A DNA stretch of 64,000 bases, taken from Pectobacterium aroidearum. Its GTDB lineage: Bacteria; Pseudomonadota; Gammaproteobacteria; Enterobacterales; Enterobacteriaceae. Shown piece after piece: positions 34,900 to 47,483 of this stretch. Below the pieces are notes generated by a model. That model saw nothing but the letters and a program-made list of their open reading frames with translations. It did not search any database and was not told the origin of the DNA. The DNA lies in the NCBI RefSeq assembly GCF_015689195.1, contig NZ_CP065044.1, positions 4,898,001 through 4,962,000 of the forward strand, read 5' to 3'. Position numbers and translations under genes: made by a program. The first letter of the stretch is position 1, and every line of letters starts with the position of its first letter.

Positions 34900-34938
34900 C
34901 ACGAGGATGAGGTTCCCGCAGGGATGCCTCGCCTCGTG
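34900..34938. other. Inverted repeat between qseC and kup
   Basis: Imperfect arms CACGAGGATGAGG and CCTCGCCTCGTG with a 14-base loop, 47 bp after qseC and 54 bp after kup on the other strand. It could be a shared terminator, but no T tract is adjacent. Confidence 0.4.
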
Positions 34939-34991
34939 GTCGACCGTATATCTCGATCTTATCCCAACATAAGATCATCTATTTGGTTCAC

Positions 34992-36860
34992 TTAAATCTC
35001 GACCTGTATCCCCAGCTCAATCAGCCTGTTCGGCGGTATTTCAAACTGATCCGCCGCTCGCAGCGCATTGCGGCTGAGCATCATGAATAGCTTACCGCGC
35101 AGGCGCAGATACCACGGGCGTTCGCCGATAATCAGCGATTCATTGGACATAAAGAAAGACGTTTCCATCATTTGGCAGGTTAACCCATCTTGCCAACAGC
35201 GCTGAAAGACCTCTTCCACATCCGGCGTTTCACGCCAGCCATAGTTAGCAATCACGCGCCAGAACGTCGGCGAAAGCTGTTCAACCGTCACGCGGCGAGC
35301 GTTCAGCACATAAGGCGCATCCTCCGTTCGCATGGTCAACAGCACCACACGCTCGTGCAGGATTTTATTGTGTTTAAGGTTATGCAGCAGCGCAAACGGG
35401 ATCACGCGAGTCGCACGCGAGAAATAGACGGCAGTTCCCGGTACACGTGTCGGCGGCGATTTCTCCAGCGACGCAATCATGGCATCCAGCGAGTTACCGT
35501 GTTCATGCAACCGACGCAGCAGCCTGAAGCGCTCGCTTTTCCACGTCGTCATGATAATAAACATCACCATGCCCAGCGCTAGCGGCAACCAGCCGCCGGA
35601 CAGAATTTTGACCACGTTCGCCAAAAACATCGGTACATCAATAACCAGTAACCCCGCCAGCAATACCCACGCCAGATAGCGGTTCCAGAGCCAGTTCTTC
35701 ACCGCCACCGTACAGAACAGAATACTGGTAATCACCATCGTGCCCGTTACCGCAATCCCGTAAGCCGCAGCCAGATTGCTCGAATGCTCAAAGCTGACAA
35801 TCACGATGACGACTGCGATATACAGCATCCAGTTAATGGCAGGAATATAAATCTGACCGGATTCCATATCTGACGTGTGTACGATACGCATCGGCGGCAA
35901 ATAGCCCAGCCGCACCGCCTGACGCGTCAGGGAGAAAACACCGGAAATCACCGCCTGCGAAGCAATGATTGTCGCCAGCGTCGCCAATATCATCAGTGGA
36001 ATCAGCGCCCAATCTGGCGCCAGCAGGAAGAAGGGGTTCTTGATCGCCTCCGGGTTCTTCAACAGCAGCGCGCCCTGTCCGAAGTAATTTAACACCAGCG
36101 ACGGCAGCACCACCGTAAACCAGGCCAGACGAATCGGGAATTTACCGAAGTGCCCCATATCGGCATACAGCGCCTCAACCCCGGTAATCGCCAGCACCAC
36201 CGCTCCCAGCGCGAAGAACGATACCGCTTTATATTCGATAAAGAAGCGAACGGCGTACATCGGGTTCAACGCCTGCAAGACTTCAGGGTTAGCGATAATA
36301 CTTCGCGCCCCCAGCACGCCGAGCGTTAAAAACCAAATCAGCATCACAGGCGCAAACAGCTTACCAACACTGCCTGTACCGTGTTTTTGAATGATAAAGA
36401 GTAATGTCAGAACGACAATAGATAGCGGGACGATATAGCTGTCCATCGACGGCGCGGCAATTTCCAGCCCTTCCATCGCCGACATCACCGAGATGGCTGG
36501 CGTAATGACCACTTCCCCATAGAAGAAGCTGCCGCCAATCAACCCCATGATGACCAGCACGGACGTCATGCGATCGGAAGTATTGCGCCCGGCTAGCGAC
36601 ATAAGGGTGAGAATCCCACCTTCGCCAGCGTTGTCAGCACGCATCACATACGTCAGGTATTTCAGCGAAACAACGAGAACCAACAGCCAAAAGATCAGTG
36701 AAAGAAAACCAAAGACCGAATCAGGCTCGACCCCAAAACCAAACTGCCCTGATAAACATTCCCTTAACGTATAAAGAGGGCTGGTTCCTATATCTCCATA
36801 AACCACCCCGATGGCCGCCAGCGTGACAGCCGGAAGCGAACGTTTATGTTCTGAGCTCAT
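34992..36860 (-). CDS. kup: Low-affinity potassium transporter Kup
   Basis: A 622-residue inner-membrane protein, identical in length to E. coli Kup (TrkD). The N-terminal family signature [16 protein letters not shown] is followed by about twelve membrane spans to about residue 455 and a cytoplasmic C-terminal domain. It imports K+ with protons, mainly in acidic or hyperosmotic conditions. In E. coli it is followed directly by rbsD; here qseBC-ygiW lies in between. Confidence 0.97.
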   Translation of the reverse strand: MSSEHKRSLPAVTLAAIGVVYGDIGTSPLYTLRECLSGQFGFGVEPDSVFGFLSLIFWLLVLVVSLKYLTYVMRADNAGEGGILTLMSLAGRNTSDRMTSVLVIMGLIGGSFFYGEVVITPAISVMSAMEGLEIAAPSMDSYIVPLSIVVLTLLFIIQKHGTGSVGKLFAPVMLIWFLTLGVLGARSIIANPEVLQALNPMYAVRFFIEYKAVSFFALGAVVLAITGVEALYADMGHFGKFPIRLAWFTVVLPSLVLNYFGQGALLLKNPEAIKNPFFLLAPDWALIPLMILATLATIIASQAVISGVFSLTRQAVRLGYLPPMRIVHTSDMESGQIYIPAINWMLYIAVVIVIVSFEHSSNLAAAYGIAVTGTMVITSILFCTVAVKNWLWNRYLAWVLLAGLLVIDVPMFLANVVKILSGGWLPLALGMVMFIIMTTWKSERFRLLRRLHEHGNSLDAMIASLEKSPPTRVPGTAVYFSRATRVIPFALLHNLKHNKILHERVVLLTMRTEDAPYVLNARRVTVEQLSPTFWRVIANYGWRETPDVEEVFQRCWQDGLTCQMMETSFFMSNESLIIGERPWYLRLRGKLFMMLSRNALRAADQFEIPPNRLIELGIQVEI

Positions 36861-37197
36861 AAACCTATCTTCTGTTATTAATCAGTCCGCGAAGCGCGTC
36901 ATTCACAGCAACTCGTCCAAGAGCGCACAGTATGCACAAATCAGGCTAAAAACCCATTTTTATTGTGCGATCCACCTGTACACGAAACATCCTGTAAAAA
37001 GTGGTTTATTGCTTACTCACCCCGTTAGGGTGTAATAATCCGTAAAAGTATTCTAATAAAAATCTGTGATCTGCCGTTTATTATTACTATTGTCTTTCTG
37101 AAAGTAGGGTTTTTCTGAGAGACCGCTTTCCGCGAAGTAATCGGGTTGAGACATAAACGATTTCAATACATCACATCATGGGACTAACGGATTAATT
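36861..37197. other. Intergenic region between kup and ravA
   Basis: 337 bp between divergent genes, AT-rich, and therefore expected to hold both promoters. A TTGAGA at 37145-37150 may be a -35 for ravA but its -10 is poor. I see no small gene or clear operator. Confidence 0.5.
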
Positions 37198-38697
37198 ATG
37201 CGTCAAACTGCGGCATTGGCTGAAAGAATTTCTCGTCTCAGCCATGCGCTAGAACACGGACTCTACGAAAGACAACACGCCATTCGCCTCTGTCTGCTGG
37301 CAGCGCTAAGCGGGGAAAGTGTTTTTCTGCTGGGGCCGCCAGGTATAGCTAAAAGTATGATCGCCCGGCGTCTTAAATTCGCGTTTCGTCATGCGAATGC
37401 GTTTGAGTACCTGATGACCCGCTTTTCCACCCCGGAAGAAGTATTCGGTCCCCTTTCCATTCAGGCGTTAAAAGATGAAGGCCGCTATCAGCGCCTCACC
37501 GCTGGCTACCTGCCAGAAGCCGAAATCGTGTTTCTGGATGAAATCTGGAAAGCGGGTCCCGCCATTTTGAACACCCTGCTGACGGCCATTAACGAGCGAC
37601 GTTTCCGTAACGGCAACAGCGAAGATACCATCCCAATGCGCCTGCTGGTCGCAGCCTCGAATGAGTTACCAGAAGCGGATGGCGGTTTGGAAGCGCTTTA
37701 CGACCGCATGCTTATCCGCCTGTGGCTCGATCGTGTCCAGGAAAAACAGAATTTCCGAGCGCTACTAGTGAACAACAGCAGCGAACGCGATAACCCGGTT
37801 CCGCCCGCTCTCAGCGTCAGCGATGAAGAGTACCAACAGTGGCAGAAGGACATTGAACACATCGCATTGCCGGAAGCCGGCTTCGAGCTGATTTACACAC
37901 TGCGCCAACAGCTCGATGCGCTGGAGCAGGCCCCTTACATTTCCGATCGACGCTGGAAAAAAGCCCTTCGTCTGCTTCAGGCCAGCGCATTTTTCTGCGG
38001 CCGGGATGCCATTACGCCGGTTGATATCATTCTGCTGAAAGACTGTCTCTGGCATGACCAAAGCACCTTGACGCTTATCGAACACCAGCTTGAACTGCTG
38101 ATTACCGAACACGCCTACCAGCAAAAAAGCCTGTTGTTCCGTTTGCAGCAGGTAAATACCAAACGCCAGCAATACCAGCGTGAGCAAAGCGAATTACAGG
38201 CCTTTTCGGTAGAGAAACAAGGGCATTTCCTCGGCCGGAAATTCCATTATGCCTTACCTGACACCATCGACGCTGAAACATTGGAACTGGTGCTGCAACG
38301 CCCGTTGATCCTGCACGATATTGAAGTTAACCACCTGATCATTGACAAGAATGCCCTGCAAGGCTGGCTACAAAAAGGCGGGGAAATCCGGGGTAAGCTC
38401 AACGGTATTGGTTTTACCCAGCGCCTCGATCTGCTGGTGGACGATCGCCAGCATCTGGCCATTCGCGATATTAGCCTGCAATCCTCTATTCTTTCTCTGC
38501 CGGAAAAGCGCGACATTGCGCTTCCTGCCGAAATTACCGATGAATATGAAAAACTGAACATGCAGCTGCGTGAACAACGCCGCTTATTCAGCCAGCATCA
38601 GCCTTGCCTGTTCGTTCCGAGCGAGTGGTTGGCCAAAATAGAGGCCAGCCTGCAGCAGGTTGCCGAGCAAATCCAGCAATCAGAGCAACAGGATTAA
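37198..38697 (+). CDS. ravA: MoxR-type AAA+ ATPase RavA
   Basis: A 499-residue ATPase (E. coli 498). Walker A is GPPGIAKS (46-53) and Walker B is [11 protein letters not shown]; sensor residues follow in [10 protein letters not shown]. The C-terminal part holds the LARA domain that binds the lysine decarboxylase LdcI in E. coli. With ViaA it acts as a chaperone for respiratory complexes such as fumarate reductase. The ribosome site before ATG 37198 is weak. viaA starts 5 bp after its stop. Confidence 0.96.
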   Translation: MRQTAALAERISRLSHALEHGLYERQHAIRLCLLAALSGESVFLLGPPGIAKSMIARRLKFAFRHANAFEYLMTRFSTPEEVFGPLSIQALKDEGRYQRLTAGYLPEAEIVFLDEIWKAGPAILNTLLTAINERRFRNGNSEDTIPMRLLVAASNELPEADGGLEALYDRMLIRLWLDRVQEKQNFRALLVNNSSERDNPVPPALSVSDEEYQQWQKDIEHIALPEAGFELIYTLRQQLDALEQAPYISDRRWKKALRLLQASAFFCGRDAITPVDIILLKDCLWHDQSTLTLIEHQLELLITEHAYQQKSLLFRLQQVNTKRQQYQREQSELQAFSVEKQGHFLGRKFHYALPDTIDAETLELVLQRPLILHDIEVNHLIIDKNALQGWLQKGGEIRGKLNGIGFTQRLDLLVDDRQHLAIRDISLQSSILSLPEKRDIALPAEITDEYEKLNMQLREQRRLFSQHQPCLFVPSEWLAKIEASLQQVAEQIQQSEQQD

Positions 38698-38702
38698 CGC
38701 CG

Positions 38703-40181
38703 ATGATCACGCTGGAATCACTGGAAATGCTGCTGTCTATCGATGAAAACGAGCTGCTGGACGATCTTGTCGTCACGCTGCTGGCGACGCCTCAGCTCGC
38801 TTTCTTCTTTGAAAAGTACCCCAGCCTGAAGTCAGCGTTACTCAATGATCTTCCTCACTGGAAAGAAACCTTAAAGCAGCGCTTACGTACCACTCAGGTA
38901 CCGCCAGATTTGGAAAAAGAATTTAGCTGCTACCAACGTTCACAATCGATCGACAATCAGGCCTTTCAGACACGCCTGCCTGCGATTATGGATACGCTGA
39001 GCAACGTGGAGTCACCGTTTCTGACGCAGGCCTCACAGCTTATCACTGCCCCTGAGAGAACCTTAGGACAGAAGGTAACGAGTGGGCTCCACGCACTCTT
39101 TCTTCAACGCTGGCGGTTGAGCCTCACACTGCAAACCGTTTCACTGCATCAGCAGTTAATGGAACAAGAACGGGAAATCCTGTTGGATGAGCTGCAACAA
39201 CGCCTGACGCTCAGCGGCAAGCTCGAACCGATTTTGGCCGAAAATGAAAATGCGGCCGGGCGACTCTGGGATCTCAGCGCCGCACAGCGTATTCAAACCG
39301 ATCCCCGCCCGTTATTGGATTTTGGCGCCTTCCTACAGCGCCAACCCGCATTGCAAAAACTGGCGGAACGTCTGGGACGCAGCCGGGAAACCAAATCGAT
39401 CCTCACACAGGAAGCCCCGAAAGAAGCTTTCCGGGTAAGCGTACGGGAACCAGCCACCGTACCTGAGCAAGTGAGCGGTGTGCATCAGAGCGACGATATT
39501 TTGCGCTTGATGCCGACAGAGCTGGTCACGCTGGGCATCAGCGAGCTGGAATACGAATTTTATCGTCGTCTTCTGGAACATCGGCTGCTGACGTATCGCT
39601 TACAAGGTGAGAGCTGGAGAGAAAAAATCACGGAACGCCCAGTGGTTCATCAGCAAAATGAACAGCAGCCGCGCGGCCCGTTTATCGTCTGCGTCGATAC
39701 GTCAGGCTCGATGGGCGGCTTTAATGAACGTTGTGCCAAAGCCTTCTGTCTGGCGCTGATGCGCATCGCGCTCGCCGATAACCGCCGCTGCTATATCATG
39801 CTGTTTTCTACCGGCGTGGTGAAATATGAGCTCACGTCTGCGGATGGATTAGAGCAGGCAATACGTTTTCTCAGCCAGTCCTTCCGCGGCGGCACGGATA
39901 TGAGTGCCTGCCTGTCAGCGCTGCTAGATAAAATGGATGACGCGCTTTGGCATGATGCCGACGCCGTGGTGATTTCAGATTTTATCGCCCAACGATTGCC
40001 GGATGAGGTGGTAAATAAGGTGAAAAGTCGCCAGACGCAGCTACAGCATCGTTTCCATGCTGTAGCGATGTCCGATCATGGCAAACCCGGCATCATGCAC
40101 ATCTTTGACCATATCTGGCGCTTTGATACCGGGTTAAAAAGCCGCTTAATGCGCCGCTGGCAGCACGGCAAAGCGTACTAA
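38703..40181 (+). CDS. viaA: RavA-associated VWA-domain protein ViaA
   Basis: A 492-residue protein (E. coli 483). A helical N-terminal half binds RavA; the C-terminal von Willebrand A domain has the MIDAS motif DTSGSMGG (332-339) and GGTDMS. The start [11 protein letters not shown] is chosen by homology; the open frame continues 33 codons upstream within ravA. The stop overlaps the asnA stop on the other strand by three bases. Confidence 0.96.
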   Translation: MITLESLEMLLSIDENELLDDLVVTLLATPQLAFFFEKYPSLKSALLNDLPHWKETLKQRLRTTQVPPDLEKEFSCYQRSQSIDNQAFQTRLPAIMDTLSNVESPFLTQASQLITAPERTLGQKVTSGLHALFLQRWRLSLTLQTVSLHQQLMEQEREILLDELQQRLTLSGKLEPILAENENAAGRLWDLSAAQRIQTDPRPLLDFGAFLQRQPALQKLAERLGRSRETKSILTQEAPKEAFRVSVREPATVPEQVSGVHQSDDILRLMPTELVTLGISELEYEFYRRLLEHRLLTYRLQGESWREKITERPVVHQQNEQQPRGPFIVCVDTSGSMGGFNERCAKAFCLALMRIALADNRRCYIMLFSTGVVKYELTSADGLEQAIRFLSQSFRGGTDMSACLSALLDKMDDALWHDADAVVISDFIAQRLPDEVVNKVKSRQTQLQHRFHAVAMSDHGKPGIMHIFDHIWRFDTGLKSRLMRRWQHGKAY

Positions 40182-41170
40182 AGCAGGCCGGAAACCGACT
40201 CACGCAGCGGCTGTGGCCACACGCCGCACTGAACCTGGCCAATGTGCGACAATTGCAGCAACAGCATGACCAGGCGAGACTGACCGATTCCCCCACCGAT
40301 CGTTTGCGGCATCTCACCGCGCAGCAGCGCCTGATGCCATTCCAGCTTCAGACGTTCTTCATCCTGCGTCAGCGCCAGCTGGCGTGTTAACGCTTCAGCA
40401 TCCACGCGGATACCCATGGATGAAATCTCAAACGCATCGTTCAGTACCGGGTTCCATACGACGATATCGCCGTTCAGACCCGCCAGTTCCTGCTCACCTG
40501 GCGTCGTCCAGTCATCATAATCCGGTGCGCGCACATCGTGAGATTGCCCGCTGGACAGCTTACCGCCAATCCCAATCAGGAAAACGGCACCCAATTCTTT
40601 GGCAATCGCTCGCTCACGCCCTTTAGCATCCAGTTCGGGATAGCGCTTCAGCAGCGTTTCGGTATGCACAAAATGAATCTGTTCCGGCAGGAAAGGCTGA
40701 ATGCCAAATGCCTGATGTACCGCAGCCTCTGTCGCTTTGATTCCCTGATAAATACGCGTAACCGTCGATTTCAGGTACTCCGCATGACGCTCGCCGTCTC
40801 CCATCACGCGTTCCCAGTCCCACTGATCGACATAAACCGAGTGGATCGGGCTCAGACGATCTTCGTCCGGGCGCAATGCTTTCATATGGGTATAAATACC
40901 TTCACCGCTGCTAAAATCGTACGCGCCCAGCGTCTTACGTTTCCATTTAGCCAGTGAGTGCACGACTTCAAATGTGGCATCTGGCAGCGCTTTAACCTTA
41001 ACCTGTACCGCTTTTTCCGTACCGGACAAGTTATCCTGCGTACCATCACCGATACGGCTAAGAATCGGTGCCTGGACTTCAATCAATCCCAGAAGTTGCT
41101 CCAGCTGGCTGGAGAAGAAAGATTTAACGAAGCTGATTTGCTGCTGTTTTTCGATGTACTGCTTTTTCAT
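40178..41170 (-). CDS. asnA: Asparagine synthetase A, ammonia-dependent
   Basis: A 330-residue enzyme, the E. coli length, that forms asparagine from aspartate, ammonia and ATP. It has the class II aminoacyl-tRNA synthetase fold; the segment [17 protein letters not shown] and the end [23 protein letters not shown] are characteristic. It is divergent from asnC, its activator. Confidence 0.97.
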   Translation of the reverse strand: MKKQYIEKQQQISFVKSFFSSQLEQLLGLIEVQAPILSRIGDGTQDNLSGTEKAVQVKVKALPDATFEVVHSLAKWKRKTLGAYDFSSGEGIYTHMKALRPDEDRLSPIHSVYVDQWDWERVMGDGERHAEYLKSTVTRIYQGIKATEAAVHQAFGIQPFLPEQIHFVHTETLLKRYPELDAKGRERAIAKELGAVFLIGIGGKLSSGQSHDVRAPDYDDWTTPGEQELAGLNGDIVVWNPVLNDAFEISSMGIRVDAEALTRQLALTQDEERLKLEWHQALLRGEMPQTIGGGIGQSRLVMLLLQLSHIGQVQCGVWPQPLRESVSGLL

Positions 41171-41322
41171 TGCCGCGTCTCTTATTCATCGTATTTAGTT
41201 ATTCATTAAGCAATAAAAAGCGCTAGCCATTCAATAATCTTATGGATAAATTGCTCTTGTGCTTTTAATCCGTCATTTTATAGCGGTATAAAATCATTAT
41301 TCGCTAAAATAGGAGGCTCAAA

Positions 41323-41784
41323 GTGGCAGAAATTTATCAGATCGATAATCTCGATCGCGGCATTCTTTCCGCCTTAATGGAAAATGCACGCACCCCTTAT
41401 GCCGAACTGGCAAAACAGTTTTCCGTCAGTCCAGGAACAATCCACGTTCGAGTGGAAAAAATGAAACAGGCAGGCATCATTGTCGGTACGCGTCTGGACG
41501 TGAATCCAAAACAGCTGGGCTATGACGTGTGCTGCTTTATCGGCATCATTCTAAAAAGCGCCAAAGATTATCCTTCGGCGCTGGAGAAGCTAAACAATCT
41601 GGAAGAAGTGGTTGAGGCTTACTACACCACTGGGCATTACAGTATCTTTATTAAGGTCATGTGTCGTTCGATCGAGGCGTTGCAACACGTACTTATCAAC
41701 AAGATCCAAACAATTGATGAAATTCAGTCCACCGAAACGCTCATCTCCCTGCAAAACCCCATTATGCGGACGATCGCGCCGTAA
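41323..41784 (+). CDS. asnC: Transcription regulator AsnC (Lrp family)
   Basis: A 153-residue Lrp/AsnC protein. An N-terminal helix-turn-helix (YAELAKQFSVSPGTIHVRVEKMKQAG) is followed by the ligand-binding RAM domain. It starts with GTG, preceded by a strong AGGAGG. It activates asnA in low asparagine and represses itself; in E. coli its transcript continues into mioC toward oriC. Confidence 0.96.
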   Translation: MAEIYQIDNLDRGILSALMENARTPYAELAKQFSVSPGTIHVRVEKMKQAGIIVGTRLDVNPKQLGYDVCCFIGIILKSAKDYPSALEKLNNLEEVVEAYYTTGHYSIFIKVMCRSIEALQHVLINKIQTIDEIQSTETLISLQNPIMRTIAP

Positions 41785-41805
41785 CACTTTTTTCCTATAC
41801 CCATA

Positions 41806-41814
41806 TTATCCACA
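41806..41814 (+). promoter_or_regulatory. DnaA box upstream of mioC
   Basis: TTATCCACA, exact consensus, 60 bp before the mioC start codon. In E. coli DnaA represses the mioC promoter from a box at this place, limiting transcription into oriC. Confidence 0.85.
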
Positions 41815-41873
41815 GGTAGATCCCAGCCAGATCACAGCGTACAATGTCCCGTCTTTTATCGGATGGGATCGCT

Positions 41874-42317
41874 ATGGCAGACATTACCTTGATCAGTGGC
41901 AGTACCCTTGGCAGCGCCGAATACGTCGCAGAGCATTTGGCTGAACTGCTGGAGAAGGATGATTTTTCCACTGAGCTTCTGCACGGTCCTGAGCTCGATG
42001 CATTGCCTGAAAGCGGTGTATGGCTGTTGGTGACATCCACCCACGGTGCAGGAGAATTTCCTGATAACCTGAAAGCGCTGTTTGAGCAGTTGGAACAGCA
42101 AAAGCCCGATCTTTCTCAGGTGAGTTTCGGTGCGGTGGGGATCGGTAGTAAAGAGTACGACACATTCTGTGGCGCGATCCAAACAGCGGATCGTGTGCTA
42201 ACCCAATTAGGGGCTAAACGGATCGGTGAAGTCCTCGAGATCGACATCACTCAGCATCAGGTTCCTGAAGATCCGGCTGAAGAATGGCTAGGATCGTGGG
42301 TTAATTTACTCAAGTAA
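41874..42317 (+). CDS. mioC: Flavodoxin-like protein MioC
   Basis: A 147-residue FMN-binding protein, the E. coli length. The phosphate-binding loop is SGSTLGSAEY, and STHGAGEFPDN and GIGSKEYDTFCGA line the flavin site. It is an electron carrier reported to help biotin synthase. Its transcription runs toward oriC, which begins just after the stop codon. The ATG is fixed by homology; the longer frame begins in the promoter. Confidence 0.95.
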   Translation: MADITLISGSTLGSAEYVAEHLAELLEKDDFSTELLHGPELDALPESGVWLLVTSTHGAGEFPDNLKALFEQLEQQKPDLSQVSFGAVGIGSKEYDTFCGAIQTADRVLTQLGAKRIGEVLEIDITQHQVPEDPAEEWLGSWVNLLK

Positions 42318-42339
42318 GGTTAAATATTCGGCAGTTGAA

Positions 42340-42348
42340 TGTGGATAA
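42340..42348 (-). promoter_or_regulatory. oriC DnaA box R4
   Basis: TGTGGATAA, complement of the high-affinity consensus TTATCCACA, at the mioC end of oriC. Confidence 0.9.
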
Positions 42349-42378
42349 CTATGCTTAATTCTGGTGTAAAAGCCGTAG

Positions 42379-42387
42379 TTATCCCAA
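42379..42387 (+). promoter_or_regulatory. oriC DnaA box R3 (variant)
   Basis: TTATCCCAA at the position of E. coli R3, which reads TTATCCAAA in the same orientation. One or two mismatches to consensus suggest weak binding, as for R3 in E. coli. Confidence 0.65.
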
Positions 42388-42413
42388 TAACAACCCGAGT
42401 GCGTTTTTTGTCC

Positions 42414-42422
42414 TGTGTATAA
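42414..42422 (-). promoter_or_regulatory. oriC DnaA box R2
   Basis: TGTGTATAA, complement of TTATACACA, identical to the R2 box of E. coli. Confidence 0.88.
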
Positions 42423-42519
42423 ACCCACATTAAGATCCCAGCTTATACTGGCTAGGATCACCGATCATTCACAGGTAAGGATCAACGCCATTCTCTTGAT
42501 CTTTAATATGAATAATCAC

Positions 42520-42528
42520 TTATCCACA
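42520..42528 (+). promoter_or_regulatory. oriC DnaA box R1
   Basis: TTATCCACA, exact consensus, 13 bp from the first 13-mer. R1 anchors the DnaA filament that opens the AT-rich region. Confidence 0.92.
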
Positions 42529-42541
42529 CAACACGACGATC

Positions 42542-42583
42542 CTAATAAGAGATCTAATAAAGAGATCTTTAAATAAAAAGATC
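42542..42583 (+). other. oriC DNA-unwinding element, three 13-mers
   Basis: CTAATAAGAGATC (42542-42554), TAATAAAGAGATC (42555-42567) and AAATAAAAAGATC (42571-42583) are the R, M and L 13-mers in complement. The first is identical to E. coli R; the other two differ by a few bases and keep the GATC end. Confidence 0.92.
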
Positions 42584-42612
42584 TTTCTTTAATTAACGAG
42601 GATCCAACGGAC

Positions 42613-42641
42613 TTGGTCGTTGGCTCAAAGTTGAGTAGAAT
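42613..42641 (+). promoter_or_regulatory. mnmG (gidA) promoter
   Basis: -35 TTGGTC (42613-42618), 17-bp spacer, -10 TAGAAT (42636-42641), followed by the GC-rich discriminator CCCCCACCCC typical of stringently controlled promoters. In E. coli transcription from this promoter, away from oriC, influences initiation. Confidence 0.82.
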
Positions 42642-42708
42642 CCCCCACCCCAGGGCAAATAACGATCGTTCGCCACTTATCATTCGCAATAATGCGAGGA
42701 GCAGTACC

Positions 42709-44598
42709 ATGTTTTATCCAGATCCATTTGACGTCATCGTGATCGGTGGCGGTCATGCCGGAACAGAAGCTGCGATGGCTTCTGCCCGAATGGGCCAACA
42801 GACGCTTTTACTCACACACAATATCGATACGCTAGGACAAATGTCTTGTAACCCGGCGATTGGCGGTATTGGAAAAGGTCATCTGGTTAAAGAGATCGAT
42901 GCCATGGGAGGGTTGATGGCGCGTGCTGTCGACCAGGCAGGGATACAGTTTAGGATACTAAACAGCAGTAAAGGCCCAGCGGTCAGAGCCACTCGCGCAC
43001 AAGCAGATCGTGTACTCTATCGTCAGGCAATTCGCACTGCTCTGGAGAATCAGCCAAACCTGACGATCTTCCAGCAAGCAGTTGACGATCTGATTGTAGA
43101 AAACGATCGTGTCGTCGGCGCCGTTACTCAGATGGGACTAAAGTTTCGTGCAAAAGCCGTTGTATTAACGGTAGGCACTTTCCTCGACGGCAAGATTCAC
43201 ATTGGCCTGGATAACTACAGCGGTGGGCGTGCAGGCGATCCGCCTTCTATTCCGCTGGCGCGTCGCCTTCGTGAACTACCTCTGCGCGTTAACCGCCTGA
43301 AGACCGGTACTCCGCCGCGTATTGACGCCAGAACGATCGATTTTAGCGTGCTGGCTCAACAGCACGGTGACAACCCAATGCCAGTTTTCTCGTTCCTGGG
43401 GAATGCGAGCCAGCATCCGGCACAAATGCCGTGCTACATCACGCACACTAACGAGAAAACCCATGACGTGATCCGTAATAATCTGGATCGTAGCCCGATG
43501 TATGCCGGGATCATCGAAGGGATCGGCCCGCGTTATTGCCCCTCGATCGAAGACAAAGTCATGCGTTTCGCCGATCGAAACACACATCAGATCTTTCTTG
43601 AGCCAGAAGGACTGACCAGCAATGAAATTTATCCTAACGGGATCTCAACCAGTTTGCCGTTTGACGTTCAGTGGCAGATTGTTCGTTCAATGACGGGAAT
43701 GGAAAATGCACGCATTGTCCGCCCTGGCTATGCCATTGAGTACGATTTCTTCGATCCGCGCGATCTGAAGCCAACGCTGGAAAACAAATTTGTTCATGGT
43801 TTGTTCTTCGCTGGACAAATCAACGGTACCACAGGGTATGAAGAAGCCGCTGCACAGGGCATGCTGGCAGGGCTGAATGCGGCTCGATTGGCCGCCGATA
43901 AGGAAGGCTGGTCACCGCGTCGCGATCAGGCCTATCTCGGCGTGCTGGTTGACGATCTCTGTACGCTGGGGACGAAAGAACCCTACCGTATGTTTACGTC
44001 GCGTGCCGAATATCGTCTGATGCTGCGCGAAGATAACGCCGATCTGCGTTTGACTGAAATCGGTCGCGAACTAGGGATGGTCGACGATCATCGCTGGGCA
44101 CGTTTCAACGAGAAACTTGAGAGTATTGAAAAAGAGCGTCAGCGCCTGCGCGATATTCACATTCACCCGCAGTCTGAGCTGTTAGATCAAGTTAACTCAC
44201 TGCTGAAAACACCGTTGTCCCGTGAAGCGAACGGTGAAGAACTGCTGCGTCGTCCGGAAGTGGATTACGTACAACTTACTGCGCTACCGCTGTTCGCTCC
44301 GGGATTAACCGACGAGCAGGCTGCCGAGCAGGTTGAAATTCAGGTCAAATACGAAGGGTATATTGCTCGTCAACAGGATGAAATCGAGAAACAGTTGCGT
44401 AATGAAAATACGTTGCTGCCTGCCGATCTGGATTACAAGCAGGTTAACGGGTTGTCCAACGAGGTTATTGCCAAACTGAACGATCACAAACCTTCGTCTA
44501 TCGGTCAGGCATCGCGTATTTCCGGCATAACGCCTGCGGCAATCTCCATTTTGCTAATCTGGCTTAAAAAACAGGGTCTGCTGCGCCGCAGCGCCTGA
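42709..44598 (+). CDS. mnmG: tRNA uridine-34 carboxymethylaminomethyl-modification enzyme MnmG (GidA)
   Basis: A 629-residue FAD enzyme, the E. coli length when started at [20 protein letters not shown]. The dinucleotide-binding motif GGGHAG is at residues 13-18, [18 protein letters not shown] follows, and [11 protein letters not shown] carries a conserved active-site Cys. With MnmE it makes cmnm5U at the wobble position of several tRNAs. The longer open frame upstream lies in the promoter and is not used. Confidence 0.98.
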   Translation: MFYPDPFDVIVIGGGHAGTEAAMASARMGQQTLLLTHNIDTLGQMSCNPAIGGIGKGHLVKEIDAMGGLMARAVDQAGIQFRILNSSKGPAVRATRAQADRVLYRQAIRTALENQPNLTIFQQAVDDLIVENDRVVGAVTQMGLKFRAKAVVLTVGTFLDGKIHIGLDNYSGGRAGDPPSIPLARRLRELPLRVNRLKTGTPPRIDARTIDFSVLAQQHGDNPMPVFSFLGNASQHPAQMPCYITHTNEKTHDVIRNNLDRSPMYAGIIEGIGPRYCPSIEDKVMRFADRNTHQIFLEPEGLTSNEIYPNGISTSLPFDVQWQIVRSMTGMENARIVRPGYAIEYDFFDPRDLKPTLENKFVHGLFFAGQINGTTGYEEAAAQGMLAGLNAARLAADKEGWSPRRDQAYLGVLVDDLCTLGTKEPYRMFTSRAEYRLMLREDNADLRLTEIGRELGMVDDHRWARFNEKLESIEKERQRLRDIHIHPQSELLDQVNSLLKTPLSREANGEELLRRPEVDYVQLTALPLFAPGLTDEQAAEQVEIQVKYEGYIARQQDEIEKQLRNENTLLPADLDYKQVNGLSNEVIAKLNDHKPSSIGQASRISGITPAAISILLIWLKKQGLLRRSA

Positions 44599-44620
44599 TT
44601 TAAGGTAAACTTATCCCCTA

Positions 44621-44650
44621 AATAGCCGGTTATCCGGCTATTTTTATTAT
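44621..44650 (+). terminator. Terminator between mnmG and rsmG
   Basis: Hairpin AATAGCCGG-TTAT-CCGGCTATT then TTTATTATT. Confidence 0.85.
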
Positions 44651-44680
44651 TAACCTTATATTTTTCATCGGGATCTTATA

Positions 44681-45301
44681 GTGCGCAACACACTCGATAA
44701 TCTGCTCAATGCGGCTGGTATTGTGATTTCAGATAAGCAAAAAAATCTTCTGATACAGTATGTTGACATGCTGAATAAGTGGAACAAGGCTTATAACCTG
44801 ACGTCTGTTCGCGACCCGCAGCAAATGCTTGTCCGCCATATCATGGACAGTATCGTGGTTGAACCGCATTTACACGGTCAGCGTTTTATCGATGTGGGAA
44901 CGGGGCCTGGATTACCGGGGATTCCATTGGCGATTGTTCGCCCTGATTCGCATTTTACCTTGCTGGATAGTCTGGGTAAGCGTGTACGTTTCCTGCGTCA
45001 GGTTCAGCATGAACTGCAGCTTGAAAACATCACTCCGGTGCAAAGTCGCGTTGAAGAATTTCCAGCGGAGCCGCCTTTTGATGGTGTAATCAGTCGTGCA
45101 TTTGCCTCTCTGCATGACATGATTAGCTGGTGCAATCATCTTCCAGCCAGACCTGCAGGGCGATTTTATGCCCTAAAAGGCGTACTTCCAGAGGATGAAT
45201 TGTCATCTTTGCCACAAGGTGTCTCATTAGATCAGGTTGTCCGTTTATCTGTTCCTGATCTGGAAGGTGAACGCCATTTGGTCGTGCTTAAACCAAACTA
45301 A
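44681..45301 (+). CDS. rsmG: 16S rRNA (guanine-527-N7)-methyltransferase RsmG (GidB)
   Basis: A 206-residue SAM-dependent methyltransferase that modifies G527 of 16S rRNA. The SAM motif is [17 protein letters not shown], preceded by [12 protein letters not shown] start is used ([14 protein letters not shown]); it has GGGATC 9 bases upstream. E. coli RsmG is 207 residues. Loss of the enzyme gives low-level streptomycin resistance in other bacteria. Confidence 0.96.
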   Translation: MRNTLDNLLNAAGIVISDKQKNLLIQYVDMLNKWNKAYNLTSVRDPQQMLVRHIMDSIVVEPHLHGQRFIDVGTGPGLPGIPLAIVRPDSHFTLLDSLGKRVRFLRQVQHELQLENITPVQSRVEEFPAEPPFDGVISRAFASLHDMISWCNHLPARPAGRFYALKGVLPEDELSSLPQGVSLDQVVRLSVPDLEGERHLVVLKPN

Positions 45302-45673
45302 TTTTGTCTTTTATCAAAAAAATTATAACTAAATATTGCGTATCAGCCAGCCATCTCGTTTACGAAGGGCATCGCTCCAGAACGCATTGCGATCACTGAA
45401 ATTTTACATCTTGGTTTTTTCAGCGCGGCTCTTTTACTTTCGTGCTGAATAATAACGAGCGAAAATAAATCATCAGTATCAAAATTTAGTTATTTTTGTG
45501 TTAATTGAGTAAAAAAACGATATCAATAATGTCAATAGGTCGTTGAAACGTTGTTTGTTGCATTTTTGGAATGGTTTTTTTTGTAACTTATTGAAGTTAA
45601 ATAAAATAAATAGCTTATTTTGCTAAAGACAAAAAAAAACACGTTCTGTTATAAATAGTCGCAAAGCCTTTTA

Positions 45674-45689
45674 TGTGAGTCACATCACA
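45674..45689 (+). promoter_or_regulatory. CRP (or FNR-like) site upstream of atpI
   Basis: TGTGAGTCACATCACA matches TGTGA-N6-TCACA perfectly. It lies 130 bp before the -35 of the main atp promoter, too far for class I contact there; a weaker promoter (TTGGGG 45692, TACACT 45714) directly downstream would put the site near -44. Confidence 0.7.
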
Positions 45690-45803
45690 GATTGGGGGGC
45701 TTTAGAAATTAATTACACTAGGTATGAACAAGGATGATTGTTAGCAAAAACGGGGCTTCAGAAAGAAATTTAAATAATTGTTCACCTTTTCGCTACTTAT
45801 CGA

Positions 45804-45831
45804 TTGAATTCGCAGGTATGACCCGTATAAT
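45804..45831 (+). promoter_or_regulatory. atp operon promoter
   Basis: -35 TTGAAT (45804-45809), 16-bp spacer, perfect -10 TATAAT (45826-45831), 93 bp before atpI. Confidence 0.82.
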
Positions 45832-45924
45832 TTGCTAGTTTTTTGCTGCTTGACTCAGTGGTGTAAAGGCAGTTTTATACGTCATTCGGTATACCTCTGA
45901 AAAGGTACGGAGAGAGCAAACGTC

Positions 45925-47131
<1,207 letters not shown>

Positions 47132-47162
47132 TTTTCTTTCAACAAATAACGTTTTTAACTGA

Positions 47163-47420
<258 letters not shown>

Positions 47421-47483
47421 GCAGAATGTTTTCTGCTGAGGTTAAAACATCAACTTATTTAACTTTGAAAGAGGCATTGTGCT

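Larger units (their letters stand above)
42330..42590 (+). other. oriC: Chromosomal replication origin oriC
   Basis: The mioC-mnmG interval carries the full enterobacterial layout, read here from the R4 end to the AT-rich end: DnaA boxes R4, R3, R2 and R1, many GATC Dam sites, then three AT-rich 13-mers. IHF and Fis sites are expected between R2 and R1 but I did not score them. Edges are approximate; the E. coli minimal origin is about 245 bp. Confidence 0.96.
45302..45924. other. Long AT-rich intergenic region before the atp operon
   Basis: 623 bp without a credible gene; E. coli has a gap of similar length here. It holds a perfect CRP/FNR-like palindrome (45674-45689) and the main atp promoter (45804-45831), both listed. 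The left half is rich in T and A runs without clear motif. Confidence 0.6.
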
